64,000 nucleotides of DNA, taken from assembly GCA_012845835.1 (NCBI GenBank), contig JABAKD010000028.1, positions 8,745,632 through 8,809,631 on the forward strand, given 5' to 3'. Positions 1 through 11,744 of the stretch are shown in pieces; within the stretch, counting starts at the first letter, position 1, and every line of letters starts with the position of its first letter. The DNA is from Undaria pinnatifida (lineage: Eukaryota > Sar > Phaeophyceae > Laminariales > Alariaceae). The position numbers were made by a program, and so were the translations under genes. Under the pieces are notes generated by a model. That model searched no databases. It was not told the DNA's origin and saw nothing but the letters and a program-made list of their open reading frames with translations.

Positions 1-1870
1 GCGGGCGGCTGACAACGCCCGATACGCTCGCGCAAGGAAAAACGCAACTAAAAAAATTAACGAAGGGGGCAGAAAGAAGAAGAGGCCCATGATTTCTTGT
101 GACTAGTGAATTGACGATACGAAGAGCTGTTTGTTGTGCAGAGCTGATTGCCCTGTTGTGCTGTATTGTGTGCTTGTTGGCGTCTCACGTTCTGATCGGC
201 AGTACGCGTGTAACTGGCGAAGAAAGGAAGGAAGCTTGGTCAAAGGGGGGTATATACCCCGGGTTGTTTCTCGGTCATTTGGGGGTTCATGGAAAAGACG
301 CCCGCGGAAAGTGCCCGCGCTTGCCCCAAACTACTAAAAATTCAATTACGACGCGCTAGCAAAACGCCCGCAACTCATGCCGAGCATGCACACTTTTTCT
401 TCTGTTATTTTTTCGGGCACGGTATATTGGGGCTAATGGGATCGCAGCGAAAGAGGGGGCAAAATATTCCCCCTTTCGACAACAACGTCGGGAGGTACCC
501 CCCAGAATCTTCTAAATGTATGTACCACCGTCTGTTGACCACATTTCTTCCCCTTTTGACCGAAAACCATACCCCGTTTTGACCAATTTTATGACATCCT
601 CAAAATCGAGTACAGCGAGGACGGCTACACATCACCGCCTAACAGCCCAAATAGACCACGAGCGGGACATCCTGTAGGTGCGAATAGCTGTTGTTATCGT
701 ATATCCCCACAAAAAGGAGGGAACGGCAAACGAACTAAGCAAAACAAATATTTAGCTCGAAAACATGGCAAATACATTTGCGTCTTGGGAAATGGAATGG
801 GAGAACCAGAACACACATCCTACTATTAAGGGTAAGCCGTGGGTAGAGTACGCGCTGCTCGGTCGGGGGGGGCTGTGCCCGGTTCCTCGTTGTCGGGCCG
901 GGGGCAACACAACACGCACCGATCGAAGCACAACGAAGACAGTAACCAACGGTGGAGCAAGTCTGTGCCCGTGATTGTCGAAAATCAAAGCAATTGTATC
1001 CTCTTATCCACCACCGAGAACGCTACCAATGTCAAGGTTATATGATATGACATAAAATGATACGATATAATAATCCACGTGCCACAACAGCGGTAGATGT
1101 TCCCCTATAGTGCCGGTTGCCCGCTTAAGTGCATGTGAAAACGCTTGGCACACGCGTACGTGTACAACCAGTACTTGGAAGTATCGGGAATAGTGACGGT
1201 TGTCGCGCTGTAACGGTACCGATATTTACGGCTGGCACATATACCGGCACTAATGAGGGACCACTGCAGAACTGGTATAATAGTACAAGGACTAATGGTG
1301 CTGCATGTGGCCTGTTAACTATTCCGCCCTCACTCTCCCTGGCCCCCTAGCCCATAGAAAGGAAGAACAACAGAACAAAGGCCAACACAAACGAACGCAG
1401 AGCAGCATAATAAAGGCCGACAAAAACGAAGGGAAAAGCGGTTGAACAAACAGAGGGCCGCAAGCAGCACCACCAGTAGTACTCGTATACCGTACTAAAT
1501 CGTGTAATGACACTCATCGGGGTTATCCCACCCATCGGCGTCATGACATCGCGGTGCGGAAAAAAACGAGAACGGAAATATTTAATTCGGGTTTTGCACC
1601 CCTATCGCGGTTATCGCACCCGGTGCGATAGCCCCGGTAAAACATCCGCTTCGGTGTCGTACTACGGTAACCCCTCCAACTTTTCTTTACCAAAAATGCC
1701 GTCTTTGAAACCAGCTCCCGCCCATATCCCCTGAAATACGGTGCCCCTTGCTACCCCAATGTCATCGTTCGATAGTCCTTTGCAAACAAGAAAATGTAAG
1801 AAAATATTCCTTCATAGCATCCTTTCGCGTGTCGAGCAGCCATGAAACGTTCGTGAAAGAAAAACGATGC
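1..1870. other. Gene-free stretch
   Basis: I see no convincing gene here. Short open frames on both strands have no recognisable domains and overlap each other. The only structure worth naming is a perfect short palindrome at 1612-1630 (TATCGCACC, one base, GGTGCGATA), set in a patch of degenerate repeats of the kind 'ATCGGGGTTATCCCACCC' at about 1507-1640. Confidence 0.6.
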
Positions 1871-1901
1871 TTTAGGGGGGGGTACTCAGTTTTTGCTTGC
1901 C

Positions 1902-2225
1902 TTACTTAGTCATTTGACCATTGGCCATGCATCCCTTTCGAGACGGAGCACCGTTCCTACTCCTAGTAGAGACACCTCCAACATTTGGGCGCTCATTACG
2001 CCCTTTCCACATACTACGTAGAAACTGGTTGCTTATCCTATACCCGTCCTGTTTTGCCGTCTGCGGCCACCATCTATCTCCTAGGACAGCGATCGTTTTC
2101 TCGCTACTCTCTAGTCTGCCGAACTCTCCAATGTCACACACGTCAAATTTCCTCATCTCCTCCTCTAATGCACCCCATTCCTCCTTGTATATTTCACATT
2201 CTCCTACTATGTGAGTCCTACTCGC
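1902..2225 (-). pseudogene. LINE-type retroelement C-terminal fragment, copy 1
   Basis: On the minus strand, about 105 residues are open from about 2225 down to a stop at 1902. The segment starts with SRTHIVGECEIYKEE, continues through a motif around GDRWWPQ, and ends GQMTK. The H..GEC element resembles the second half of the Cys/His motif found after the reverse transcriptase or RNase H of non-LTR polyproteins; its usual upstream Cys pair is not seen. A homologous segment recurs at 22190-22858 and 23165-23372, so it is a multicopy coding family. In the upstream direction a stop (about 2245) and non-coding sequence cut it off. Just beyond the 3' end lies a G-run on the plus strand (GGGGGGGGTACTCA, about 1876), a feature shared with copy 2. 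Family assignment rests on motif recall. What is directly seen is the repeated, conserved coding segment. Confidence 0.5.
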
Positions 2226-3235
2226 TGTTTGAGGGGGAGGCTATCGTAGAATTAGTCTTCGGGTGTACGGTCGTGCGCTACCACAAGTGGATGTAGGCCA
2301 CGTTTTCAGTTGTAACGGGTGGAAGAGCACTCGAAGTACGTAACAGACGAATTGCGGTGTTATCGGGGGGCACTACTTTTTGTGCACTGTAGCTGTGTAT
2401 GTGTAGAAACGAGTTGATTTTTGGTTGGGTCAATTAATCGAATAACGTTACAAAGTATTGTACACTCAACCATGCACAAAGCACATATATCCCGCAACCT
2501 ATAACCAGAAGGCACTACCGTTGAAGAACGAAAAACAACACATGGAAACAAGTCAACAAGAAGCTTGAAGACAAGCTGAAACGCCATTCCAACGCATCGT
2601 TTTTCATCATTGGCTACCGTATACCAAACTTGCGTTTGACTCGGCCGGTCAGCACTCGCTGCACGTCACCAAGCTGCTACGTACCAGTTACAGTGATACC
2701 CACTCAATGGCCCTGTTCGTGATAGCGGCCGTGTGTATCGACTGAGTTGCGGTACTTGTAGAACATCTGATTGGATCATTTGAATGGCGGAACTGTCGAT
2801 CTGAGGTTGCCCAGCTAGCACATAGGAATACTCTTTGTGGTGCTGGGGTAGTTTGGTAGAGTGTACACACCTAAGGGTTATAAATTGGACCGTGGGAGTA
2901 TGTATGGTACATCGGACAATTGTCAGGTAGATTCCTCCCGTACTGTTGCTAGAGGTCGGATTAACGGCTTATTGCCGTGATCGATACGTTGCATTGGTCC
3001 GATTGTGTGCATCTTTCCGAAGTGGCGCGGGATCTCGCAGCCTTTGTGCTCGCCCCACTCGTTCACTCCACTTCCCGACCTGTTTCTCCAGACCAAGGTC
3101 TCATTAATACAATATATACTTCTCCAAAAGTCACGGATTTACTAACACGTTATAACGCATCAGTCGGCTGCTGCTTCGTCCCCCTAGACTTGCTCGACTG
3201 GTCTGTCGAGGAAGGCTTGATCACCCTGCCTCATC
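2226..3235. other. Gene-free stretch before copia-1, may include its left LTR and leader
   Basis: No gene is visible. The last 300 bp before the gag start should contain the left LTR and leader of copia-1. A TG...CA segment of suitable length (about 2903-3162) exists, but no right-hand partner is present in the window, so the LTR cannot be confirmed. Confidence 0.35.
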
Positions 3236-4747
3236 ATGGCTGAACTGGGGAACGATAGTCCTGCGGGCAACCCATCTCAGGATGGATCGCAGGAGGTTGG
3301 TGAGAGGATGGGTTCCTTAGAGACACAGTTGTCTGAGCTTGCGACTCTAGCGTCATCTCAGCAAGATCTACTTAAATCGCTCGTTGAGATGCAGCAAGGA
3401 AAGGAAGTGGGTCCTCTGGTTTTGAGCGTGTTGCACGTAGAGACACCGGACTAGAGGCTGGTGCGCACCAATCGGGTGCCACCGGCGGGGCCGCGGGAAG
3501 TATGGGCGGCGATGCCCAACGCTTTGGGGTGTCCAGCATGCGGGTTGGGAGTAGGAGTGTAAGCTCAGGCTTGAACCCCCATGCATCTGCTGAAAATCGT
3601 TCCTCTGTTCCTGCAGTAGACTGTGGTTTGATTCACAGGACTGTCGGTAGGGCTGCTGTAGGTGGCCAGTCTGCTGTTGCGCCCGCTCCCTCTCTGTCGA
3701 GTGGTGGGAAAATGTCGCCAGTGGAAACACACTGATTCCTGGGGCTGACATTACTGGCACAGGAGAGAATTTGGGTAGATGTCCTTTTATAGTTCCCAAA
3801 GCTCCTGTTTTTGACGGCAGCGACGTGTCGTACCCCTCATGGTCGCAGATCTTTCTGCTGAGTGCCCGACACAACAACCTGTATGAGGTGTTTGTTCCCG
3901 AGATTGAGATTCCGATTGCAGACATTGGTTTTGACTCGACCCTCTGGATAGAGAAGGGTTTTAATGTGGGTGTGATTCGTCAGGCGGAGATGGCTTGGTG
4001 GTTCCTGCTCGACTGCTTGAAGAAGGACAGTCTGAAAACCATGGCTAGGCACGCTGGTTCCCCCAGCAAGGCGTTTCGTGTGCTAAAGGATCATTTTCTG
4101 TCGTTGAGCCAGAGTCAGATTCGTGTGCAGGAGGAGAAACTGAAGTCACTGCGCATGCGTTCGAACGAAAACCCCGCAACCTTCTTTGCATCCATGAGAG
4201 AGACGCTTGGTGTTTTGCAAATGCTTTAAGTCAAGAAAGATGACAGGGAGGTGTGCAATCTGATGCTTGAAGGGCTGTCGTGCGAGTACAAGACTTTGCG
4301 TGAGACTCTTGTAGTGTTCTGTCCGAATGACCCATCGTTCATCGAGACTAAAGTGCGTGAGCGTTACCTAGACTTGCAGGCACAGGGTGGTTCGAAGAAG
4401 CACAGTAGTGTTGCTCTGGTGTGTTACTACTGGTGTCTAGGACTGAGAGAAAGAGTAGCAAGAGGCACAACAACAAGCCGAAGTATAACTCCGAGTCTGA
4501 TTCGTCCAAGAAAAATACTTTTCAGAGGAAGTGTTTCAAGTGTGGGGAGAAGGGTCACTTGAGGAAGGACTGCCTGGCTCGCATCATCGCTCATCCCACA
4601 CAGACTGGGAAATTCAAGGCCGACGAGGATGAGAGCGGTGAGAAGTCTGACGTTTCTTATTTGGAGTGTCTGCTAGCACACCGGAATGATGTGATTGTGC
4701 AGGCATGTGAAGAGTTGGGCAGTATGATGTATGATGTTTCTGGTTGA
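3236..4747 (+). pseudogene. copia-1 gag (frameshifted)
   Basis: The gag starts at ATG 3236 (MAELGNDSP...), immediately after a Pro/Leu-rich leader. It runs in one frame to about 3420, shifts to a second frame to about 3715, and to a third to 4229. A TAA there, probably a former CAA, interrupts LQML/VKKDDREV. Another shift near 4420 leads to a good nucleocapsid zinc knuckle, CFKCGEKGHLRKDC, at about 4532-4573 (C-X2-C-X4-H-X4-C), and the region ends at TGA 4747. Gag packages the element RNA in a cytoplasmic particle. This copy cannot make an intact Gag. Confidence 0.75.
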
Positions 4748-4813
4748 AGTATCTGCTAACATCACGAGATGATCTGATTTTGAGCGCTGTCAACAACGAT
4801 ATGATAATGAACG

Positions 4814-5031
4814 ATGACTATGAACGCTGTTAACAAGTCTAAGTATTTCGAGGATTGGTATGCGGACACGGGCACTGCTTTACACATGGCAGATTCTCTC
4901 GCTTGCGTGCAGGATTTGAAGCCTTGCCAGACAAACGTTAACGGGATTGGTGGCGTGTCTTCGGAGGTAGAATTCTCTGGAACACTGGGGTTGGTGTTTG
5001 TGACTGCTGACAGCGAGTTTTCAGTAAGAAC
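4814..5031 (+). pseudogene. copia-1 aspartic protease region
   Basis: The motif WYADTGTALHMAD carries the retroviral-type D-T-G catalytic triplet (D[ST]G is usual), followed by the hydrophobic strands expected of a copia protease (NGIGGVSSEVEFSGTLGLV). The open frame shifts near 5020-5032 into the frame of the integrase. This enzyme normally cuts the Gag-Pol polyprotein. It is separated from gag by several stops and shifts between 4747 and 4814. Confidence 0.7.
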
Positions 5032-6756
5032 GTGTTGTACTCCCCCAATCTGGGATACAACCTCTTTTCTCCGAGCGCAGAGTTTGATGGCGAGTCATGG
5101 AATGGTCTTGGTGGTCCTGATGGTGTTATGACTACTTTTCAAGGACGAATCACTTTTCAGAACTTCGATGGCATGCTGATTGCGACTGCGTATCGTCTAG
5201 GAGAAGCCTCTATTGGTACGGTGTTGACTGCCCTCACTCCTCCAAACCCCAAGCATGAAACCACGATGGATGTAAAAGAGTTCCACAACATCTATGCTCA
5301 TTCGCACGAGAAATTGCTTCGCACTACTGCAAAGCGACTAGGTACCGAGTTGGTTGGTGACATGCATGCTTGTACGGGATGTTCAATGTCGACGGTTGTT
5401 AGGAAAGGAATTTCTCATGAAACTAAATGTAGATCAGATAAAAAGTTGGGCAGAGTTTTTGTTGACCTGGGAGGGAGGAAGGACGTTGCGTCCGTAGGGG
5501 GGCAAACATCACCCCATGATTGTGAAAGATGATTTCACAAGGCGTGCATGGATGTATTTCCTAATAAATAAATCAGACGCTGGCAGTGCTTCCGAAGTTT
5601 TCTTGCGAGTGTGCGTGCTGATGGGATCCCATAATTGGTTGAGATTGTTAGATCTGACAATGGAGGGGAGTTTTTCGGGGGGGAATTCGCATCTGTGTGC
5701 AATGAGCTTTTGATCAAACAAGAGTTCACTCCGGCTTATAGTCCGCAATATAATGGTGTTGCAGAGCGTGGGTTGGGATTGATTTAGAAGGCCGCGATGG
5801 CGGCTCGTATTCAGGCGAAAGTTTTTTTCGGGCATGTGCAGTTACCTAAGATTGACAAACTCTGGGCTGAAGCTATGCACTGGGTTCGCGAAGCAATGAA
5901 CCACACCGAATGTTCTGCTAACCCTGTCTCTGAGGCACCGTATGAGATGTGGTATGGAGAACCTCGTCCTGCCAGACCGTATCCGTTTTTGAAACCGGCG
6001 TACTGCAGGTGGCAGCGACCGTCGAAGCTGTTACCGAAGGGTGAGAGTTGCTTTTATGTCGGTCCTTCGAAAGACCACCCCCGTGATTGTCATAGAGTAC
6101 TTACGAGGGCTGGGACTATTCAGGAAACGAGAGATGTGACGTGGGAGGTGTTGCAGTCACAGCTTCCTCCACTGCAACCTTCCTTGCCGATAGAGGTCGC
6201 ACAAGAGGAAGGGGAGGCAAGTGACGACGATATAGAAGCCGAGGTATGGCCGATTGTTGGGAGAGGAGTTGCCCACACACTTTTAAGACGTGGTGTAGCT
6301 GCTTCTGGTGTGGAAATCGATGAGGTTGTCAGTGTTGATGCAGGCAGTGTAGGCCGATCCCCCTCTGTTCCATCTTCCCCCTCTGAACCGTCTTCGCCCG
6401 TGAACAACTCCTCTGATAGAGCAACTCCCTCTGTGTTTTCTCCAGCGCCTGAGACTGATGGGGAGGGGCAGGGAGGGCAGGAGGCAGGGGAGGTAGAGAT
6501 GGGGAATTCGGGAAGGGATGATGAGGTAGAGTCGATTGGGCCGGGAGGGCATGATGATGTAGAGTCGATTGGGTCGGGAGAGCCGGTAGAGGTAGAGGCA
6601 CCCCCTCCAGCCGCTCGTCGTCCGCGGCATGTCGCTGAGCTTGCTGACTTTAATACTCCTGCGCGTGAGAATGATAAAGTAAGAGACGGTAGAACTCGCG
6701 CGCAAACCCGTACAGTTAACCAGCAGAGCGTACCCGAAAACTTAAAAGTGGCGTAG
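5032..6756 (+). pseudogene. copia-1 integrase and linker
   Basis: The pre-integrase zinc finger is at about 5280-5400 (FHNIYAHSHE ... CTGCSM, an H-H-C-C arrangement). The catalytic triad is readable if frames are switched: RVFVDLGG near 5460, RSDNGGEFF near 5650, and NGVAERG near 5765. Frameshifts fall near 5490 and 5600, and a TAG at about 5788 interrupts GLGLI/KAAMA. The rest, 5797-6756, is open: a conserved C-terminal stretch (LWAEAMHW ... YEMWYGEP ... AYCRW ... ESCFYVGP ... ETRDVTWE) followed by an acidic, Ser/Pro/Gly-rich linker. The linker ends just after the TRAQTR box that in copia-2 precedes the reverse transcriptase. The element cannot integrate as it stands. Confidence 0.8.
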
Positions 6757-8475
6757 ACAACACCGAAATGGTGGTACTCAAAGCGTGGGATACGTCCGAA
6801 AACCTGAACCGGAGGGCAGCAGCAGGGCATCCTTAGAAGCTATCTGGGTACAGTACCAGGGCAACGGCAAGAGATGCGTGGTGAGGTCACCTGGCCAAAG
6901 CTGTACAAAAAGCAAGGACGAAACAGAAAAGTAGACACAGAAAGACGGAAGGTACTATCGGAAGCCGGAAAAAGAGTCGACATCATGACATTGAAAGGCT
7001 AACTAATAACGGGAACAATGCCAGCAAACGTAGCGAGGCTGCTCAGCCATAACAAAGCAAGCCTAAAATGCGGGTAACAAGAAGATACTCTTTCAGCTCA
7101 AAGTAGCGCCGGAAATGTCTAGCTCCAGAAACAGTGTAGGGAACAGAGAAGAGAATACGAAGAAAGCCACAGCTAGGTACTATACGTCGGGAACACGGGG
7201 TCGCTAACGTTTAGCAACCCTAAAAAGGTAACCGAGAAAAAATGGGGGGAAACGGAGAGTAGGCAAGAAGTCGTATTTTCACGACGTACGTCAGCCTGAT
7301 AAAAAGGAGGAGTCATAACAAACGACCTTGAAAGGCTAGCTTGAAGAAAACGAGCAACAGCAGGTACGTAGCTAAGGCATTTGTCCTAAAGCAAGTTCCC
7401 CGAAAACATAACATGAAAGGGGGTCAACAGGAAACGACCAGCATGGGCTGGAAAGCCAAACTGAGGTCAAAACGTGGGCCCGATGCAACAGGTACGCCAA
7501 CAATGCAAGATAAAAACCGGGACCAAGAGGGGGTGGCCTGTGGACTGCACAGTCAGCACGGGCTGCACAGCCACGATTAACGCCGGTGTCGTTAAACCCT
7601 ATGGGCAGGTATGCCGAAACGACACAACAAAAACTGATCGAGAGAAACAAGACCTGTTAGCTGCAAAGCCAGGACGGGGGTCGGTATCGTTGGACCCTAG
7701 GAGCACAAGTGCCGAGAAAAAAGGTAAGAAAGAGTGGTCCAGGCAAAATAGATCCGTTGGCTTCAAAGCTAGAACGGAGGCGGAGAACAGGGAGCTCTTG
7801 GAGGCAGGTACGACCAAACAAGGAGGTAGAGGCCAAAGAGAACCGACAAAGGAACTGGAGAGTCGGCACGGGACCGCTAACGTGGGACCTAGGGGAGGGG
7901 GGTTCTCAACGTGAAGCCTATGGTCGACAACGTGCGACCGTACGCGGTAGCAATCGCTGGAATGCCGCAATACTAAGTGGCTGGGGCTAACGTGCAGCGA
8001 AGACATTCGTGGGAAAACAATGACGCCAAGAAGTCAGTAAAGTCCAACAACGAAACGGAAAGGGAGGTCATGCCTTGTGAAAACAAAGAGAAACAGCGCG
8101 GTAGCATCTATGTTGTCACCAAGCGCATAGGACGAGGTGGAAACGAGAAGATGGAATACGCCAACATGGTACGGGAACGCCATGGTTCGTCGGTATGCAC
8201 GAAACGTGGGCAGGCTACATCGGCGATAGAAGGCGGAAGCAAAACCACAAAGACGAACACTCGTCGTACTGTAGAAAGGTAAAACAACTTGGGCACAAGT
8301 TCAAGGTCAAGGCGACCATGAAGATCACCGAAAAACGAGCAAATGCCATAATAATTTGAATGCGGCAAAGAAGACGCAAGGCAAACTACTACGTTAAAAC
8401 GTTTTTGGAGCCTCAACGATAGTCAGACTTGAAGGGGTGCTTTAGGGAGCCACGAGGCGATAACATCGACTTAAA
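6757..8475. other. Purine-rich, T-poor block abutting copia-1
   Basis: For about 1.7 kb the plus strand is dominated by A and G, with few T residues. Overlapping open frames therefore occur on both strands (for example plus 7474-7914 and 7977-8282, minus 7599-8006) without recognisable domains. The phrase 'gctaac' recurs at irregular intervals. It starts where copia-1 coding stops and ends at the tandem module of 8476. I do not assign a function. It could be the 3' part of a rearranged element. Confidence 0.5.
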
Positions 8476-9033
8476 GATAATAAGGCGAATTAACGCTTTC
8501 TGTATATGCTGGATACGTTGAATATTTGTAAAAAAAAAATCAAGGGCTGACAAAATGTGATCCCTATCATACCACTGCAATTATTTTCAACAGTTGCTCC
8601 TTTTTGTATGTGCGCACTACAACTCCCCCTGTCAAGCATAATGAGATCTGAGCATTTGGGATAAACTCAGATGCCAATATCGTTTCTTGTCCCCCAGCAA
8701 CCTGCTCTTTTTTGGAAGCGACAAATGGTATGAGGATGCTTGACAATCCCCACGCGTTCACGGTTCACGGGGTGCGGAGCACGAAGGGCGAGGAGCGTTC
8801 AAGTCGATCCTCTCGCCACAGCAACACCGTGAAAGGTAGAGTGCACCTACCTACCGTGAACACGCACTCGAGGATGAACCGCGAAGCAACATGAACAGCG
8901 ACTCTCCGGAGCAGCAATGCAAAGGGCTGACAAAATGTGATTCCTGCCACTACGGCAATATTTTACAAAGTCGCTCCTTTGTATTTGCGCACTACTCCCC
9001 CTGCCAAGATTCAAATAAATGCTTGAGCATGCC
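8476..9033. repeat. Tandem module, copy A
   Basis: This is the first of two direct copies of a roughly 560-585 bp module, offset by 661 bp from the second (9137-9721). Both begin GATAATAAGGCGAA and end with ...GAGCATGCC. Each contains two instances of a roughly 90-bp submodule that starts near GGCTGACAAAATGTGATTCC and ends CTCCCCCTGYCAAG (here 8544-8636 and 8924-9008). Between them lies a segment that includes CACGCGTTCACGGTTCACGG. Confidence 0.85.
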
Positions 9034-9136
9034 GAAGCTGGCTGTGAGGGGGAGCTGCCTATACTACGTACGTACATGCCAGGGTCAGCGGTTGTAGGAG
9101 GCGATCGTGCAGCGACAACACAGTCGTAAGTAGTAT

Positions 9137-9721
9137 GATAATAAGGCGAATGAACGCTTTCTATATAGACTATGCTGGATACGTTGAATATTTGTAATTA
9201 TTATCATCTATTTATTTTTAACGGCTGACAAAATGTGATTCCTATCATACCACTGCAATAAGCAATTTTAAACAGTTGCTCCTTTTTGTATGTGCGCACT
9301 ACAACTCCCCCTGTCAAGTATAGTAAGATCTGAGTCTTTGGGATAAACTCAAATGCCAATATCGTTTCTTGTCCCCCAGCAACCTGCCCTTTTTTCGGAG
9401 CGACAAATGGTATGAGGACGCTTCACAACCCCCACGCGTTCACGGTTCACGGGGTGCGGAGCACGAAGGGCGAGGGGCGTTCAAGTCGATCCTCTCGCCA
9501 CAGCAACACCGTGAAATGTAGAGTGCACCTACCTACCGTGAACACGCACTCGAGGATGAACCGCGAAGCAACATGGACAGCGACTCTTCGGAGGAGCAAT
9601 GCAAAGGGCTGACAACATGTGATTCCTACCACTATACTGCAATATTTTAAAAAGTTGCCCCTTTGCGTTTGCACACTACCACTCCCCCTGCCAAGATTCA
9701 AATGAATGCTTCGAGCATGCC
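9137..9721. repeat. Tandem module, copy B
   Basis: Second direct copy of the module at 8476-9033, very similar along its whole length. Its two internal submodules are at 9223-9318 and 9606-9695. A short insertion near 9165-9215 makes it longer than copy A. Confidence 0.85.
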
Positions 9722-9754
9722 ACCCAAAATTCAAGATCGTGCTTACTTCTCGCT

Positions 9755-9857
9755 TGTATCCCTCGGCCCCCGCACGCGTTCACGGCGAGGTACGAAGGGG
9801 GAACGAAGGGCGAGGGGCGTTGAAGCCGATCCTCAAAGAGAGCGCTCGAAGAAATAA
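9755..9857. repeat. Partial third copy of the tandem module
   Basis: Part of the central segment recurs (CACGCGTTCACGG, then GAAGGGCGAGGGGCGTT and GATCCTC), with an extra insertion. It shows the array once extended further. Confidence 0.6.
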
Positions 9858-10222
9858 AAAACCCTTGAGATATTGAAGGGTCGAGATTCCGATACTGAGA
9901 CCGACACGCTAAAAAATATATTTCCGACGCATGGCCTAGGATTTGTCATACACTATTATATATAGACTATATGTCTATGTAATGTATGTCAGGGGGAATT
10001 CAGGAGGAGATACTACGTTCTGCAAATTCTTGCAAACAATTATCCATCGGAAATTTCCTATACCTACGACATTTCTAGGCATGCTGTGATCGGCGCAGCT
10101 CCTTTGGTCTCTACATGGTACGGTTCATCATGTAATTTTGTGCAAACGTGTCAGCGGTGAGGAAAATTTCATAAGTTTAGGCAAGGGAGCACAAAAAAAA
10201 TATCTGGACCCACACTACCCCT

Positions 10223-10247
10223 CCCCCCCCCCCCCCCCCCCCCCCCC
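10223..10247. repeat. Poly-C tract (25 C)
   Basis: An uninterrupted run of C, directly seen. Similar G or C runs occur at about 11980, 13508, 13641, 17656, 18146, 23047, 23803 and 46688. Their exact lengths may be affected by sequencing. Confidence 0.9.
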
Positions 10248-10660
10248 GGGTCCGACACCGAAAACATGTTTTTTTGTTCTCAAAGTTTATCGTTGATTTG
10301 GACAGTGTTAGGGCCGTTGAACGTCCTGTTGTCGCTTGTTGGTCAGCAAGGAAGCACCATGGAACAAGATCGCCGGAGTTCTTTGTTGCCATGCACAACC
10401 GTGTACTCAAGTGTACTGTGTCAAGTCGTGTCAGTGCTGTTCATGTCTTTGCGTTTGTCCAACTTGGTTTTTCGAAAAGGCATCGGGTATGTTGTTTCAA
10501 CCTGGATTAAATGGACGCCACAGACAGACGGTAGTTCAAGCAGATGATCTTGCTGCTTATTGTCGTTGCTCCCCCGCCTCCCGTAAAAGCTTGCCCCCCC
10601 TCCCCCTTTTCGCCCGATCGGCCAAGGCCAGGATTTTGTGAGAAAATTGCCAAGTTCCTA

Positions 10661-10767
10661 TTTCGGCCGTTGCAACAATAATAGTCGCTGCGTTCATGCG
10701 CGGACACATTCACACTTTCGGCCGTTGCAACAATAATAGTCGCTGCGTTCATGCGCGGACACATTCA
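10661..10767. repeat. 55-bp tandem duplication
   Basis: Two adjacent copies of a 55-bp unit starting TTTCGGCCGTTGCAACAATA, at 10661 and 10716, nearly identical. No gene overlaps it. Confidence 0.9.
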
Positions 10768-11018
10768 GGCGTGTTGCAGAAACCATCCTCCGCTCTCCCG
10801 CCCCCAGCAGGGCTCTCCTTTCTCCTCGTCTCATTCTACTTGCTCCCACCTTCTTTTCCTAATCCTAACCCGACCATGACTGCTTACGCATAAAATTACA
10901 TTAGAGGCAGCTCCGCCGGCCGCCCCCCCGGCTGCCCCCGCCTCCTCCCCGCAAGCTTTTATTTGTTCATTTTCCTCTCCCTCTTCCTCTTCCTCCTCCG
11001 ACTCTTCTTGTCCCCACA

Positions 11019-11744
11019 TCATTCTCTTCCGCCCGACCCGACCTGTGTCCTACGTTGGCCCGGGACTACGCCAGAGGCATGCCCCACGGCTACCCCCGCC
11101 CCCTCCTCCTCCTCATCATCATCATCCCCCTCCTCGTGTTCTCCTTCCTCCTCCTCCCCGTCTACATCCTCGTCATCGCCGTCACCGTCGATGCATTCGC
11201 TCGAAGCGCCGGAGTCGTCTACGGGATCTTTGGTACCCCCCCCTTTGGCTTCTCCTTTGCGTTTCCACGAACTACCACCGTGGTTGTTTGAGTACCACGC
11301 GCTCCATCCCTTCACTTTAGATCCTTTTGTAGGCTTGCTTTCACAGCGGTCTTCTCATCTTCGCTTACGACGATGCGCTTGAGGAACTTTTGGCCGACCT
11401 GATCCCCCTTCCTCATCCTCACGGCTCCGGTGTGCAGTGTGTCCACGTGGTTCTTCATAGAGTATTTCCACTCCCAGTGGTTATCGCAGAATATGCGCTC
11501 CAGCGGCGAATTGGTGCACGGCGAACTCGTCGTAGATCGAAGTGCCGATTTCAGAGTTATTGAGGCGATTTTGGACCTTGGTTCTTGGCCAGTCTCGGCG
11601 TGAGAGGGCATCTGGATTGTATCCGCGGCGCTGCTTTGCCGGTCTGTGATGTGTGCACCCAGGACTTGCAATCCTAGTTTCGACCGCAGAATCCACATTT
11701 CGACCACACAATCCTCGCCGCGTTTTGTTACGAGCTCGTACCAA
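11019..11744 (-). pseudogene. Unrecognised coding-like region with acidic tail, frameshifted
   Basis: Reading the minus strand from 11744, one frame gives a coding-like segment ending near NNSEIGTSIYDEFAVHQF. A second frame takes over (DNHWEWKYSMKNHVDTLHTG ... GQKFLKRIVVSEDEKTAVKA). The first frame then resumes with a basic stretch (VKGWSAWYSNNHGGSSWKRK) followed by a long Asp/Glu-rich tail. The alternation of frames suggests either frameshifts in a decayed gene or unrecognised introns. I do not recognise the family. The acidic tail is low-complexity and alone would not be evidence of a gene. Confidence 0.3.

Larger units (their letters stand above)
3236..6756 (+). mobile_element. Ty1/copia retrotransposon remnant (copia-1), lacking RT and RNase H
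   Basis: Gag, CCHC zinc knuckle, aspartic protease, pre-integrase zinc finger and integrase core occur in copia order on the plus strand. They are scattered over all three frames by at least six frameshifts and several stops. The integrase tail is similar to copia-2 at 58-64 kb: both have an ETRDVTWE box, an acidic linker and an RDGRTRAQTR or REGRTRAQTR box. In copia-2 the reverse transcriptase follows that box. In copia-1 the similarity ends there at about 6720, and a stop comes at 6754-6756. The 3' half is therefore deleted or replaced. No 3' LTR is found. Confidence 0.85.

Noticed and set aside
6120-6830. 236-residue minus-strand open frame
   Set aside because: It is antisense to the integrase C-terminus and acidic linker of copia-1. 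The plus strand carries recognisable conserved boxes, and the minus frame is only a Ser/Pro-rich shadow.
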